NCBI GenBank assembly: GCA_039592335.1
Contig: JBDHBX010000008.1
Span: 1-64,000 of the forward strand
Length of the DNA: 64,000 nucleotides
Direction: 5' to 3'
Source of the DNA: WVYX01 sp039592335
Lineage (GTDB): Bacteria; Gemmatimonadota; Gemmatimonadetes; Gemmatimonadales; GWC2-71-9
Below are positions 25,471 to 34,003 of the stretch, piece after piece. Made by a program: the position numbers and the translations under genes. The notes beneath the pieces are model-generated. The model searched no databases, was not told where the DNA came from, and saw only the letters and a list, made by a program, of their open reading frames with translations. The first letter of the stretch is position 1; each line of letters begins with the position of its first letter.

Positions 25471-26192
25471 CGCAGTCCCATGCGCTCCAGGTAGCGCACC
25501 ACCTCGATGCACATCGCCCGCAGCAGCGCGGCCTCCCGGCCATCCATCGGAGTGCGGTGCACCACCTCCCGCACCGTGCGCATGATGCTCGCCGGGTTGC
25601 GTGTCTTGAAGAACTCAATGGCACCGAGCGCCGTCTCCGCATCCTGGAAGAGCTGTTCCAGCTGTTCCGCTGTGGCTGGATCGGCAGTCTTACGCGGCAC
25701 CTTGAAGGGCGCCACCCCGCGCGCCAGGTACAGCTCATACGCCATCAGCGTGAAGGCCTGCGCCAGGTTGAGCGCACCGTACTCCGGGTTGGTGGGGATC
25801 GCGATACTGCGATGGCAGCGGTCCAGCTCCTCGTTCGTGAGGCCACGGTCTTCAGGCCCGAGCACGAGGGCCGCGAGGCCTTCGTCGGCATGGGCCAAGA
25901 GCTCGGGCGCCATCTCCCGTGGTCGTTGCATGTTGCGCTTCGCCGTGCGCTCCCGCGCCGTCATGCCCGCGACGTAGGTGCAATCGACCAGCGCCGCGTC
26001 GAGGTCATCGTGCATCTGCACCCGCTTGAGCAGGTCACCCGACTTGTGCGCGATGCCCTCGATGCGACGCGCATCGTACTGCTCGGGTGCCACCAGCCGC
26101 AGGTCCCTCAGCTCGAAGTTCTTCATCGCCCGCACCACACCGGCGATATTCACCAGGTCCTGCGTGCGCACCAGCACCACCATCAGGCTCAC
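25467..26192 (-). CDS. SpoU-family RNA 2'-O-methyltransferase, TrmJ-like
   Basis: 241 residues from GTG 26192, which overlaps the upstream stop (GTGA) with GGAGG 4 bases before it; ATG 26183 is the alternative. The SPOUT/SpoU motifs are present: NIAGVVRAMKNFELRDLRLV (motif 1), LVLGPEDRGLTNEEL (motif 2) and IAIPTNPEYGALNLAQAFTLMAYEL (motif 3). The C-terminal helical extension fits TrmJ, which methylates the ribose at tRNA position 32. Its presence inside a catabolic-looking operon is incidental or reflects compact gene packing. Confidence 0.82.
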   Translation of the reverse strand: MSLMVVLVRTQDLVNIAGVVRAMKNFELRDLRLVAPEQYDARRIEGIAHKSGDLLKRVQMHDDLDAALVDCTYVAGMTARERTAKRNMQRPREMAPELLAHADEGLAALVLGPEDRGLTNEELDRCHRSIAIPTNPEYGALNLAQAFTLMAYELYLARGVAPFKVPRKTADPATAEQLEQLFQDAETALGAIEFFKTRNPASIMRTVREVVHRTPMDGREAALLRAMCIEVVRYLERMGLR

Positions 26193-28930
26193 GAGACCTC
26201 CGCGATCACCGCCGCCGCGGGCGACTCGCGGTCCCCCCGCAGGTACACCCATCCGCCCCCTCCCGCCAGCGCGAGCTGGCCGGCACGTCGCTCACGCTCA
26301 GGGTACATCTCGTTCACCACGAGATTGACCGGCAGTCGGTCTCCCACACAGAGTGGCTGTTGCACCTCGACCGTCACGACGACGGCGTACCCCGCGCGCG
26401 TGCGCGCCCAGCGGCCCCCGCATCGGGCCGCATCCGCCCCGGTCCCGGCCACCGACCGGATGCGCACCGCGCCCGAGTGCGGGTCGGGCACAGCCACATA
26501 CCCAGTCCACCCCTCCGCATCGACATAGCACTGCACGCCGTCGGCGTGGATGTCCGGCGCCTCGTTGTCCAGGCGCCGGTCCGGCACCGACGCGTCGCGC
26601 AGTGCGAGGGTCTCCTTGGTCACATCCGCAGCAAAGCACACCCTCGAATCTACGGCGAACACCGCGACGCGCGCCGTGAACGTCCCGGCGGCGCCGTAGG
26701 GGCGCTCCGAACGACGGTATTGGTGCTCGCCCAGACTCGTCACGGCCTCGGGTGGGACGGCATGCAGCCACTCCTCTGGCGCCGGCACCGCGTCCAGCAG
26801 GGGACAGGGAATAACGGGTCGCGGCGCGTGGCGCGACTCGGCCCGAGGGTGTGGTTGGTCAACGAGACCGGCGAGCGTGTACGTGGCGCCGTCCGCCTCG
26901 TGCAGCTGCACGCCGCTCGGAGTGAACTCGAAGCGATCGGATGACCCGTCGTGCCGCTGGACGGTCACCGTCGCATCGTCGGCAGCCAACGCCGTCACCG
27001 AGCCGGAACGGAGGGAGTAGCACTGTGCCCACCGGCCCGACCCCGCGGCGCGGCGCAGCAGGAAGCGCAGCGGCTCGCCGTCGGCAAAGTGCATATCGGG
27101 TGGTCCCGGCGCCACCGCGGTGAGCACCGTCTCGCCGGCGCGTGGGGCGAGCACCAGCTCGCACGCCCCCGCCGCGTCACCGCACGCAAGCACGCCGATC
27201 GACGGGTCGAGCACGCGCACCTCGGCTAGACCGGCAGCGGGGTCGCGCTTCAGCGCCGAGCGAGGCCGGCGCGCCCTCGTTCCCATAACGGTGAGACCGC
27301 CCACCGGGTGGGTGGGGAGATCCACTTCGACGTCGGGCGGCGCCTCCACGTCGACGACGTCGAGCACGTACTCCGGCCCGACCACCACGGCGCGTTGCAC
27401 GGCCGTCCCCTCGCCCAGCACGTCGCGCGCGCGTGCACGACACCACGACCACCGCTCCCCTACTTCGAAGGCCTCACCCCACCCCTGGCGGGCGAGCTGA
27501 CCGGCCCCGGTGCGACCGGGCGCGTTGTGCGCCAGCGCGGAGCGGTACCAGTGCAGTGTCGGCGACACGTACGAGCCCGTCCCGAAGTCGGCCAGCACGT
27601 GACCGGCGGCAAAGAGCGACAGGTGCAGCAGGTCGGGGTGCCCGTGGCCACCGGGCGCGCCCCCGCATTCGAGGCTCACGTACCGGTCGTCGCGGTCTCG
27701 CAGCACGGCGAGGCCGTGCGTGGCGATGAGCCTCGATCCAGGCATCCGGGCGGAGCCGCCCCGGGGAGGCTCAGGCACCATCCAGCACAACGCCTTCCAG
27801 CCGAGCCGCTCCCGCGAGAGCCGCTCGGGGGGCCGGTTCTGCTCCTGCTCCGCGATCTCACCCAGGCCGTGATCTTCACCCGGCGGCACATCGATGTCAT
27901 ACAGCGTCGCCAGGAGCGCTTCGATTCGCTCGTCTGCCACGCGCGCTCGCCCCATCTCCCACAACTCCGCGAAGCGGTGTTGCACCACGCTCACACCGAA
28001 CGGCGCATCGCCGCGGGCCGGCAGCGTGAGGTCGGGGAGCAGCGTGTCCAACGGCGAGAGATACATGCGCTGGAGAGTCGGTCCCACCGCACCGTCGGCA
28101 TACAGGTCCGTCCCGGCCGTGCGCAGCAGCTCCGCGCCGAGGAGGAAGCCGCGCAGGGCGAAGAAGTGGTAGTTCTCCCCCTCGAACCAGAGCCCCTCCG
28201 ACGACACGCACCGCCTGAGCTGCGCGCGTAGCCCGTGTGGTCCGGCGACGGCCCGTTGCACGAGCTCGTCCTCGCCGAGCCACAGGCCGGCCGCCGCCAT
28301 GGCCGTGTTGTTCCACACCTGGCGATTGGACCAGCACTCGTCGAACGACACGATCGACTGCGCAGACTCCCGCACCATGTCATCCAGCGTCGTGCGGATC
28401 TCGGCGAGCGCCCCGGGCCGCGACAGCATGGCGGCCATCACCAGCTGCGTGAGCCAGATGGACTCCAGGTAGGTGGAGAAGAAGAGACGGGTCGGCCCCA
28501 GCACGTTGTCGCGATTGGGGACCGTAGGATAGACCCTGGCGTAGGCCGCGAGCACGTCGGCCGCCCTGCGCTGCAGCATTTCGTCGCCGTCGAGCGCTCC
28601 CAGCAGCGCGAGGTGAATGGCGCGCTCCGAGAGCCACAGATGGTAGCGCCACAGCCAAGCGTGATCGTGCCGCTCGCCCTGGTATCCTCCACCGCAGCGT
28701 GCGCAGCGGTGGTGATGCGGGCTCAGCGGGTCGAAGGTGAGACGCGTTCCGTCGCGGGGGCACACCCCTCCATCGCGCGTGAGCCGCGGCTTGACCGCAG
28801 GAACGTCCGGCGGTGCGTCGAGCAGCGGCCCGAGCAGACGGCGCAGCCTGCATGCCAGGTCTCGCAGCGTCGCGGAGCCACGCACGATCTCGCCGCGAGC
28901 CGCGACGTGCTCAGGTCGGCGGGGCAGCAT
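26189..28930 (-). CDS. Heparinase II/III-like polysaccharide lyase with CBM9-like tail
   Basis: 913 residues. Residues about 55-85 form a CPRDG ... HRCARCGGGY zinc ribbon. An alpha/alpha barrel follows, with SNRQVWNNTAMAAAGLW and LWFEGENYHFFALRGFLLG. The beta-sandwich heparinase II/III domain has LECGGAPGGHGHPDLLHLSL and LADFGTGSYVSP, containing His and Tyr candidates for lyase chemistry. The last about 200 residues (FTARVAVFAVDSRVCFAADV ... APDIHADGVQCYVD) look like a CBM9-type carbohydrate-binding domain. No signal peptide is apparent, so the location is uncertain. ATG 28930 overlaps the kinase stop by 20 bases; AGGAGG is immediately upstream. Probably cleaves acidic or uronate-containing glycan. 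Confidence 0.78.
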   Translation of the reverse strand: MLPRRPEHVAARGEIVRGSATLRDLACRLRRLLGPLLDAPPDVPAVKPRLTRDGGVCPRDGTRLTFDPLSPHHHRCARCGGGYQGERHDHAWLWRYHLWLSERAIHLALLGALDGDEMLQRRAADVLAAYARVYPTVPNRDNVLGPTRLFFSTYLESIWLTQLVMAAMLSRPGALAEIRTTLDDMVRESAQSIVSFDECWSNRQVWNNTAMAAAGLWLGEDELVQRAVAGPHGLRAQLRRCVSSEGLWFEGENYHFFALRGFLLGAELLRTAGTDLYADGAVGPTLQRMYLSPLDTLLPDLTLPARGDAPFGVSVVQHRFAELWEMGRARVADERIEALLATLYDIDVPPGEDHGLGEIAEQEQNRPPERLSRERLGWKALCWMVPEPPRGGSARMPGSRLIATHGLAVLRDRDDRYVSLECGGAPGGHGHPDLLHLSLFAAGHVLADFGTGSYVSPTLHWYRSALAHNAPGRTGAGQLARQGWGEAFEVGERWSWCRARARDVLGEGTAVQRAVVVGPEYVLDVVDVEAPPDVEVDLPTHPVGGLTVMGTRARRPRSALKRDPAAGLAEVRVLDPSIGVLACGDAAGACELVLAPRAGETVLTAVAPGPPDMHFADGEPLRFLLRRAAGSGRWAQCYSLRSGSVTALAADDATVTVQRHDGSSDRFEFTPSGVQLHEADGATYTLAGLVDQPHPRAESRHAPRPVIPCPLLDAVPAPEEWLHAVPPEAVTSLGEHQYRRSERPYGAAGTFTARVAVFAVDSRVCFAADVTKETLALRDASVPDRRLDNEAPDIHADGVQCYVDAEGWTGYVAVPDPHSGAVRIRSVAGTGADAARCGGRWARTRAGYAVVVTVEVQQPLCVGDRLPVNLVVNEMYPERERRAGQLALAGGGGWVYLRGDRESPAAAVIAEVS

Positions 28931-29948
28931 CCTCCTGCTCCCGCACCGCCACCCCCTCGAGCACGAACCCGGCGGGCAGCACGCGAGCGCCGGCTCCTTC
29001 AACGGCGGCCACCACAGCCTCGCGCTGCGCCGGGGGAGCGAGCAGCATCATGCATCCCCCCGCGCCCGCGCCCGTCGCCTTGCCCCCCCATGCCCCAGCA
29101 TCCAGCGCCGCCCGCTCGATCGCCTCGCTCTTCGGAGTGGCGATGGTGGTGTCGAGCCGCTGTTGCTGCTCCCAGTTCTCGGCAACGACACGCGCGAGGC
29201 CGTGCCAGTCACCTCGTTCGATCGCTTCCGCTGCCGAGCCGGCCAGTCCCCGAATACGGTGTAGCGCGTCGGTCACCTCCCCGTCGCCCTCGCCGTATGC
29301 CTCCCACACCCTGGCATGCGTCGCCGACGAGAAGTGGGAGTGGCCCGTGTACGCCAGCACGAGATGCCGCTCGAGGTCCCGTGCCGCCTCCTCGCTCACC
29401 GCCAGCGGATGCACCTGCACGGTCTCCGCGGTGAAGCCGAACTCGTGGAACCCGCCCAGGGCGGCGGCGTACTGGTCCTGCCGGCCTCCCAGGAGTCCGA
29501 GCTCCTGCGTCTCGAGCTGGAACCCGATCTCCGCCAGCTCGTCGGCATCGTAAGCCTCCTCGCGGCACCGGGCGAGTCCCGCGAGCAGGGCGACGTCCAG
29601 CGCCCCTGAAGCCCCGAGGCCGGATCCGCTCGGTGCATCGGACCGGGACAAGACCTCGATGCCACCCGTGACCGGGAGCATGTTCAGCGCCGCCTTGTGG
29701 AGATCGAGCTGGCCGTCATACGCGATGGCGCCCGACGACCGGATCGTGACGTGCTCCTTCAGATCCTCCGCGTGCAGCGTGATACGCTGGGACTGCGCGC
29801 CCTTCCCCGGCACGAGGAAATCCACGTGCACGTGCAGGTCGATGGCGGCGTTGACCACCGCTCCTCCCTCCCCGTCGGCGAACGCCGGCACGTCAGTCCA
29901 CCCTCCCGCGAAGTCCACGCGCAGTGGCGCGCGGCTGTGCACGCTCAC
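28911..29948 (-). CDS. GHMP family sugar kinase
   Basis: 345 residues from GTG 29948, which overlaps the preceding stop (GTGA). SRAPLRVDFAGGWTDVPAF near the N-terminus, SDAPSGSGLGASGAL near 110 (phosphate-binding loop) and KATGAGAGGCMMLLA near 300 are the three GHMP motifs. The pattern R-V-D-F-x-G-G-W-T-D-x-P is shared by D-glycero-D-manno-heptose-7-phosphate kinase and fucokinase-type enzymes, so the substrate is probably a hexose or heptose. It sits between the solute-binding protein and the lyase, fitting phosphorylation of an imported sugar. Confidence 0.85.
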   Translation of the reverse strand: MSVHSRAPLRVDFAGGWTDVPAFADGEGGAVVNAAIDLHVHVDFLVPGKGAQSQRITLHAEDLKEHVTIRSSGAIAYDGQLDLHKAALNMLPVTGGIEVLSRSDAPSGSGLGASGALDVALLAGLARCREEAYDADELAEIGFQLETQELGLLGGRQDQYAAALGGFHEFGFTAETVQVHPLAVSEEAARDLERHLVLAYTGHSHFSSATHARVWEAYGEGDGEVTDALHRIRGLAGSAAEAIERGDWHGLARVVAENWEQQQRLDTTIATPKSEAIERAALDAGAWGGKATGAGAGGCMMLLAPPAQREAVVAAVEGAGARVLPAGFVLEGVAVREQEDAAPPT

Positions 29949-31534
29949 GGTTGGCCTCCCTCGGTCCCGAAGGTCCATTCGGCAAGGCTGGCGAGCTCCC
30001 CTCGCAGATCAGGAGGCGCCGCTTCGACGCGGCGGTTGGCGCCCTGGAGGCCTCGCGCATGGTATAGCCAGGTGGTCGGTCGATCGCCGGCCAGCACCCG
30101 CTGCGCCTCGCGCCACGCATTGCCCAGCGCAGTGTCCGACTCGGCCGCGCGCACCGCGGCGATCGCCGCATCGAACGCTGCACTCCGATAGCCCGCGTAG
30201 GCCAACGGCCCCGGAGTCGCGCCGTCGAACAGGGCCGCGACATAACCGAGTGCGAGGTCGCCCGGGATACCCGTGACCAGCGCGTCGAAATCGCGCGCGT
30301 CGGCCTGCGCCGTCGCCAGGAACGTGGTCAGCTCGAGCTGGCGGATTCGCACGGCCACCCCTACTGCCGCAAGCTGCGCCTGGATCATCTGTTCGAGGGC
30401 GTTGTCCCCGCTACCCACGGTGAGCAGATCGAGGGCGAGACGTCGCCCGGCCCGCTCACGCACCCCGTCCGCGCCCGGCACCCACCCGGCACGATCCAAC
30501 AGCGCCCCGGCCGCCTCGGGATCGTGCGCGATCGCAACGGCCGGCTCGTGCCACGGATGCTCCGGGGCAACCGGGCCGTGCGCCACGGTCCCGAACCCGT
30601 AGAGGTACGCTTGGACGATGAGCTCCCGGTCGAGTGCCATCGTGAGCGCCTGCCGCACGCGCGCGTCATCGAACGGCTCCCGCCTCAGGTTCCACACCAG
30701 CGCGTACACCAGCATGATGGGATAGTCGACGACGGCGAGGCGGGCGTCCTGCTCTACGAACCCGGCGTGCGCCGGGGCGATTCCGGCGAAATCGAGCTCA
30801 CCCGATGTGAGCGCTGCCAGCTTGGTGGCCGGCTCGTCCACCACCGCCACCACGAACCGCTCCACGACGGGGCGCCCCAGCGCCGCCGGAAAGTCCTCGT
30901 TGCGGCGGAACACCCACCGCTGATTGGGCCGGTGTTCCACGAACTCGAAGGGACCGTTGCCCACGGGGGCGGCGTTGAACGGCGCGCGGCGAATCTCACT
31001 GGAACCGAGCCCGACGAAGTGGGACGCCGGAAGGATGGCGAGGTCGGTGAGCACGTCGGGAAAGGTAGGCTGGGGACGATCGAACTGCACGCGGACAGTG
31101 AAGGAGTCGAGCCGTGTGACCTCGACGACAGATGCCAGATCGCGCGCCCGCGGATAGGCGACGGCCCGCTCGCGGGCCATCTCCAGCGTCCATACGACAT
31201 CTTCGGCCGTGGTCGGCGTGCCGTCGTGCCACCGCACGTCACGCCGCAGCTCGAAGGTCAGGGCGTCACGGTCATCACTCCAGCGCCACTGTGCCAACCG
31301 CGGCCTAGGGCGTAGCTCGGCATCGTAGGCTGCCAGTGTCAGGAAGAGCGCGTGCTTCTGCACCGCCTTGGCCAGCGGATGCACCGTGACCAGCGAGTTG
31401 ATGGACTGGAGATCGGCGCCCGACGCGTAGAACACCGCGCGCGCGCGTCCCGCGCCCCGCTCCACGGTGCAGGCCACGACCACGAGCATCAGCAGGCTTG
31501 ACGCCCAGCCCCGCACCGAGCGAGTGTAGCGCAT
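29945..31534 (-). CDS. ABC transporter solute-binding lipoprotein, family 5
   Basis: 529 residues. Lipoprotein signal with lipobox VVAC near residue 22, then the family 5 (peptide/nickel/oligosaccharide) binding fold: WHDGTPTTAEDVVWTLEMA, PVGNGPFEFVE, VWNLRREPFDDARVRQALTMALDRE. Such proteins capture substrate for DppBC-type permeases, and two permease genes diverge from it. The ATG at 31534 shares two bases with the divergent permease start. A GTG at 31516, preceded at 6 bases by TACACT, is a plausible alternative start. It heads the seven-gene overlapped operon running to 22741. Confidence 0.85.
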   Translation of the reverse strand: MRYTRSVRGWASSLLMLVVVACTVERGAGRARAVFYASGADLQSINSLVTVHPLAKAVQKHALFLTLAAYDAELRPRPRLAQWRWSDDRDALTFELRRDVRWHDGTPTTAEDVVWTLEMARERAVAYPRARDLASVVEVTRLDSFTVRVQFDRPQPTFPDVLTDLAILPASHFVGLGSSEIRRAPFNAAPVGNGPFEFVEHRPNQRWVFRRNEDFPAALGRPVVERFVVAVVDEPATKLAALTSGELDFAGIAPAHAGFVEQDARLAVVDYPIMLVYALVWNLRREPFDDARVRQALTMALDRELIVQAYLYGFGTVAHGPVAPEHPWHEPAVAIAHDPEAAGALLDRAGWVPGADGVRERAGRRLALDLLTVGSGDNALEQMIQAQLAAVGVAVRIRQLELTTFLATAQADARDFDALVTGIPGDLALGYVAALFDGATPGPLAYAGYRSAAFDAAIAAVRAAESDTALGNAWREAQRVLAGDRPTTWLYHARGLQGANRRVEAAPPDLRGELASLAEWTFGTEGGQP

Positions 31535-32528
31535 GCTCGGTCGGATCATCCGGCGTCTCGGCCTCGGGCTCGGCATCGTCTTCGTCGTCGTCACGCTCAC
31601 GTTCATTCTGATTAGTCTCGCCCCCGGCGATCCCGCAAGGCTCTGGGTCGGACCGGGCGCTGGCCCGGAGGAGCTGGACGCGGCGCGGCGCGCCCTGGGC
31701 TTGGATCGCCCGCTGCTCGCGCGCTACGTGACCTGGTTGGCCGACTTCGCCCGCGGTCAGTGGGGCACCAGCCTCGCACAGCAACGGCCGGCCCTCCGGA
31801 TCATCGCCGACGCCCTGCCGCACACGCTACTGCTGTCGGTGAGCTCCCTGCTGGTGACCTACCTGGTTGGCCTGCTGATCGGCGTGGTGCAGGCCATGAA
31901 GCGTCGCTCGCTCGTCGACACCGGACTCACGGTGGGCACCCTGCTGATCTACGGCATGCCGGCCTACTGGCTCGCCATCATGCTCGTGCTCGTGTTTGCC
32001 TATGGCGCGGCACGGTTCGACTGGCCGGCCTGGCTCCAGTTCCCCGCGCTCGGCGTGGCCGGGCTGGATGCCGACTTTCTGGGCCCGTGGGACCGGTTCG
32101 CCGATCGCGTGCGGCACCTGACGTTGCCGCTGGCAACCCTGGGAGCGATCGGCGCCGCCGGCACGGCGCGGTTCGTCCGCAGCTCCGTGCTGGACGTGCG
32201 GGGTCAGGAATTCGTCCGCACCGCACGGGCCAAGGGGCTTCCTCCCACTAGGGTGGAGACGCGGCACGTACTGCGCAATGCGCTCCTCCCCGTGGTGACG
32301 CTGCTCGGCCTCTCCCTCCCCGCCCTGTTCTCCGGCACCGTGTTCGTCGAGGTGATCTTCGCCTGGCCGGGCGTGGGCCGGGTCATGGTGGACGCGGTCG
32401 GGGCACGCGACTACCCGGTGGTCATGGCCACAACCGCGATCTTCGCCCTGCTGGTGGTGGTGGGAAACCTGCTGGCCGATCTCCTCTACGCCGTGGCGGA
32501 CCCGCGGCTCCGGGGCACGACACGGTGA
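31533..32528 (+). CDS. ABC transporter permease, DppB-like
   Basis: A 331-residue membrane protein with six helices. The N-terminus (MLGRIIRRLGLGLGIVFVVV, then TFILISLAPGDPARLW) is diagnostic of DppB/OppB permeases. The EAA loop is at FVRTARAKGLPPTRVETRHVL and the C-terminus at FAWPGVGRVMVDAVGARDYP. It diverges from the solute-binding protein gene, with start codons overlapping in GCATGC. Its stop overlaps the next permease start (GTGA). Confidence 0.9.
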   Translation: MLGRIIRRLGLGLGIVFVVVTLTFILISLAPGDPARLWVGPGAGPEELDAARRALGLDRPLLARYVTWLADFARGQWGTSLAQQRPALRIIADALPHTLLLSVSSLLVTYLVGLLIGVVQAMKRRSLVDTGLTVGTLLIYGMPAYWLAIMLVLVFAYGAARFDWPAWLQFPALGVAGLDADFLGPWDRFADRVRHLTLPLATLGAIGAAGTARFVRSSVLDVRGQEFVRTARAKGLPPTRVETRHVLRNALLPVVTLLGLSLPALFSGTVFVEVIFAWPGVGRVMVDAVGARDYPVVMATTAIFALLVVVGNLLADLLYAVADPRLRGTTR

Positions 32529-33406
32529 CCGGGCTGCGCGTCCTCTTGCGCGACGGCCGCGCGGTCGCCGGACTGGTGATCCTCACGGGCTTCGGCGTCC
32601 TCGCCCTGCTGGCGCCGCTGCTCGTACCCGCCGACCCGCTGGCACAGCACGACGTACTGGCCACACGGTTCCTCACCCCCTTCACCGAGGGACCCGACGG
32701 CGTGCGGCACTGGCTCGGGACCGACGCGTTCGGCCGGGACGTCTTCTCACGGCTGCTGTACGGGGCGCGTATCTCGCTGGCCGTGGGCCTGCTCTCGGTA
32801 GCCGTCTCCGTGCTCCTCGGGACGCTCGTCGGCGTGCTCGCCGCCGCGCTCGGTGGCGTCCCCGAACGCGGCCTCATGGCGGTGACCGACGCGGCCCTGG
32901 CCATGCCCCGCATCGTGCTGCTGCTCGCCCTCGTCACGCTGTGGGAACCGAGCCTCGCGCTGGTGGTGCTGGTGCTGGGCTTCACCGGGTGGATGCCGGT
33001 CGCGCGATTGGCGCGGGCCGAGGCGAAGGGCGTCCTGCAGCGGCCCTACGTGGAGGCGGCCCGGGCCTCCGGCATCGGACGCGGGCGGCTCGTGTGGCGC
33101 CATGTGCTTCCCAACGCGACCACGGCCGTCATGGTCGCCGCTGCCCTGGGCGTCGGCAACGCGATCATGCTGGAGGCGGGGCTCTCGTTCCTGGGGCTCG
33201 GGGTTCCGGCACCAGCCCCCTCCTGGGGCAACATGATCGCAAGCGGACGGGAGGCGCTGGTAAACGCGCCCTGGGTGGCCACGTTCCCCGGCCTGGCCGT
33301 GGCAGCAACGGTCATCGCGACCAGCCTGATCGGGGACGGGGCCCGGGACGTGCTCGATCCGCGCACTCGGGAGCAGAGCGCAACCATAGGGGAGCCTCGC
33401 GGGTAG
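32525..33406 (+). CDS. ABC transporter permease, DppC-like
   Basis: A 293-residue membrane protein. HWLGTDAFGRDVFSRLLYGAR and the EAA loop YVEAARASGIGRGRLVWRHVL are the usual DppC/OppC motifs; SFLGLGVPAPAPSWGNM is the conserved C-terminal loop. GTG start at 32525 overlaps dppB-like. It completes a two-permease core with the divergent binding protein. No DppD/DppF ATPase genes lie nearby; the next gene is unrelated. Confidence 0.9.
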   Translation: MTGLRVLLRDGRAVAGLVILTGFGVLALLAPLLVPADPLAQHDVLATRFLTPFTEGPDGVRHWLGTDAFGRDVFSRLLYGARISLAVGLLSVAVSVLLGTLVGVLAAALGGVPERGLMAVTDAALAMPRIVLLLALVTLWEPSLALVVLVLGFTGWMPVARLARAEAKGVLQRPYVEAARASGIGRGRLVWRHVLPNATTAVMVAAALGVGNAIMLEAGLSFLGLGVPAPAPSWGNMIASGREALVNAPWVATFPGLAVAATVIATSLIGDGARDVLDPRTREQSATIGEPRG

Positions 33407-33458
33407 AGCAGGCGGATCGGGGCACTCCGGTTTCGAGTTCGGTAGCCTCTAGTCGCCG

Positions 33459-33965
33459 TTATTCCGCTTCGTCGCCCAGCGGCGTCTCGCCGAGTCCCCG
33501 CTGCAGGACCGGGTGCTGCCGCACGAGATACCACCCCATCACGACGGCGGCGGCCAGGCTGACTGCGCCGATCTGCCACCAGCCCGACCCTGCCAGCAAG
33601 GGCTGCGCGAACAGCAGCAGCGCCGCGTAGATGTGTGCCGCCACGAAGACCAGCAGGAAGAGGATCGCGTAGCGAGCGACCGGATACTCCTCCGCCTTGG
33701 TGACGAGCCACGAGGCCAAGACCCCCAACGCCACGAACGCCAGCACGTGAACCATGTTGTACGCCAGGATCGGCCCCGGTGTGATCTCCAGCGCCGCCGG
33801 ATCTTCGAGACCGTAGAACAGCACCGCTCCGAACATGGCAGGCGTGTAGAAAGGGGAGTGACCCATTGCCACGTTGAGCAGCGCGAAGAGCACCACCACG
33901 GTGAGGTAGCCAAGCAGGCCGGCGAACATGCCGCCGGTCAGGACATCCTTCGTCTCGTCACGCAT
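33459..33965 (-). CDS. Four-helix membrane protein of unknown function
   Basis: 168 residues with about four hydrophobic helices (GMFAGLLGYLTVVVLFALLN, MVHVLAFVALGVLASWLV, ARYAILFLLVFVAAHIYAAL, GAVSLAAAVVMGWYLV). No family motif was recognised. GGGAGG precedes the ATG. It faces the dppC-like gene tail to tail, with 52 bases between, and follows the GH38 gene by 38 bases on the same strand, so it may be read with it. Confidence 0.6.
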   Translation of the reverse strand: MRDETKDVLTGGMFAGLLGYLTVVVLFALLNVAMGHSPFYTPAMFGAVLFYGLEDPAALEITPGPILAYNMVHVLAFVALGVLASWLVTKAEEYPVARYAILFLLVFVAAHIYAALLLFAQPLLAGSGWWQIGAVSLAAAVVMGWYLVRQHPVLQRGLGETPLGDEAE

Positions 33966-34003
33966 GGGCGCCTCCCGCCGATTGGGCCTTCGTGAAGATC
34001 GGT

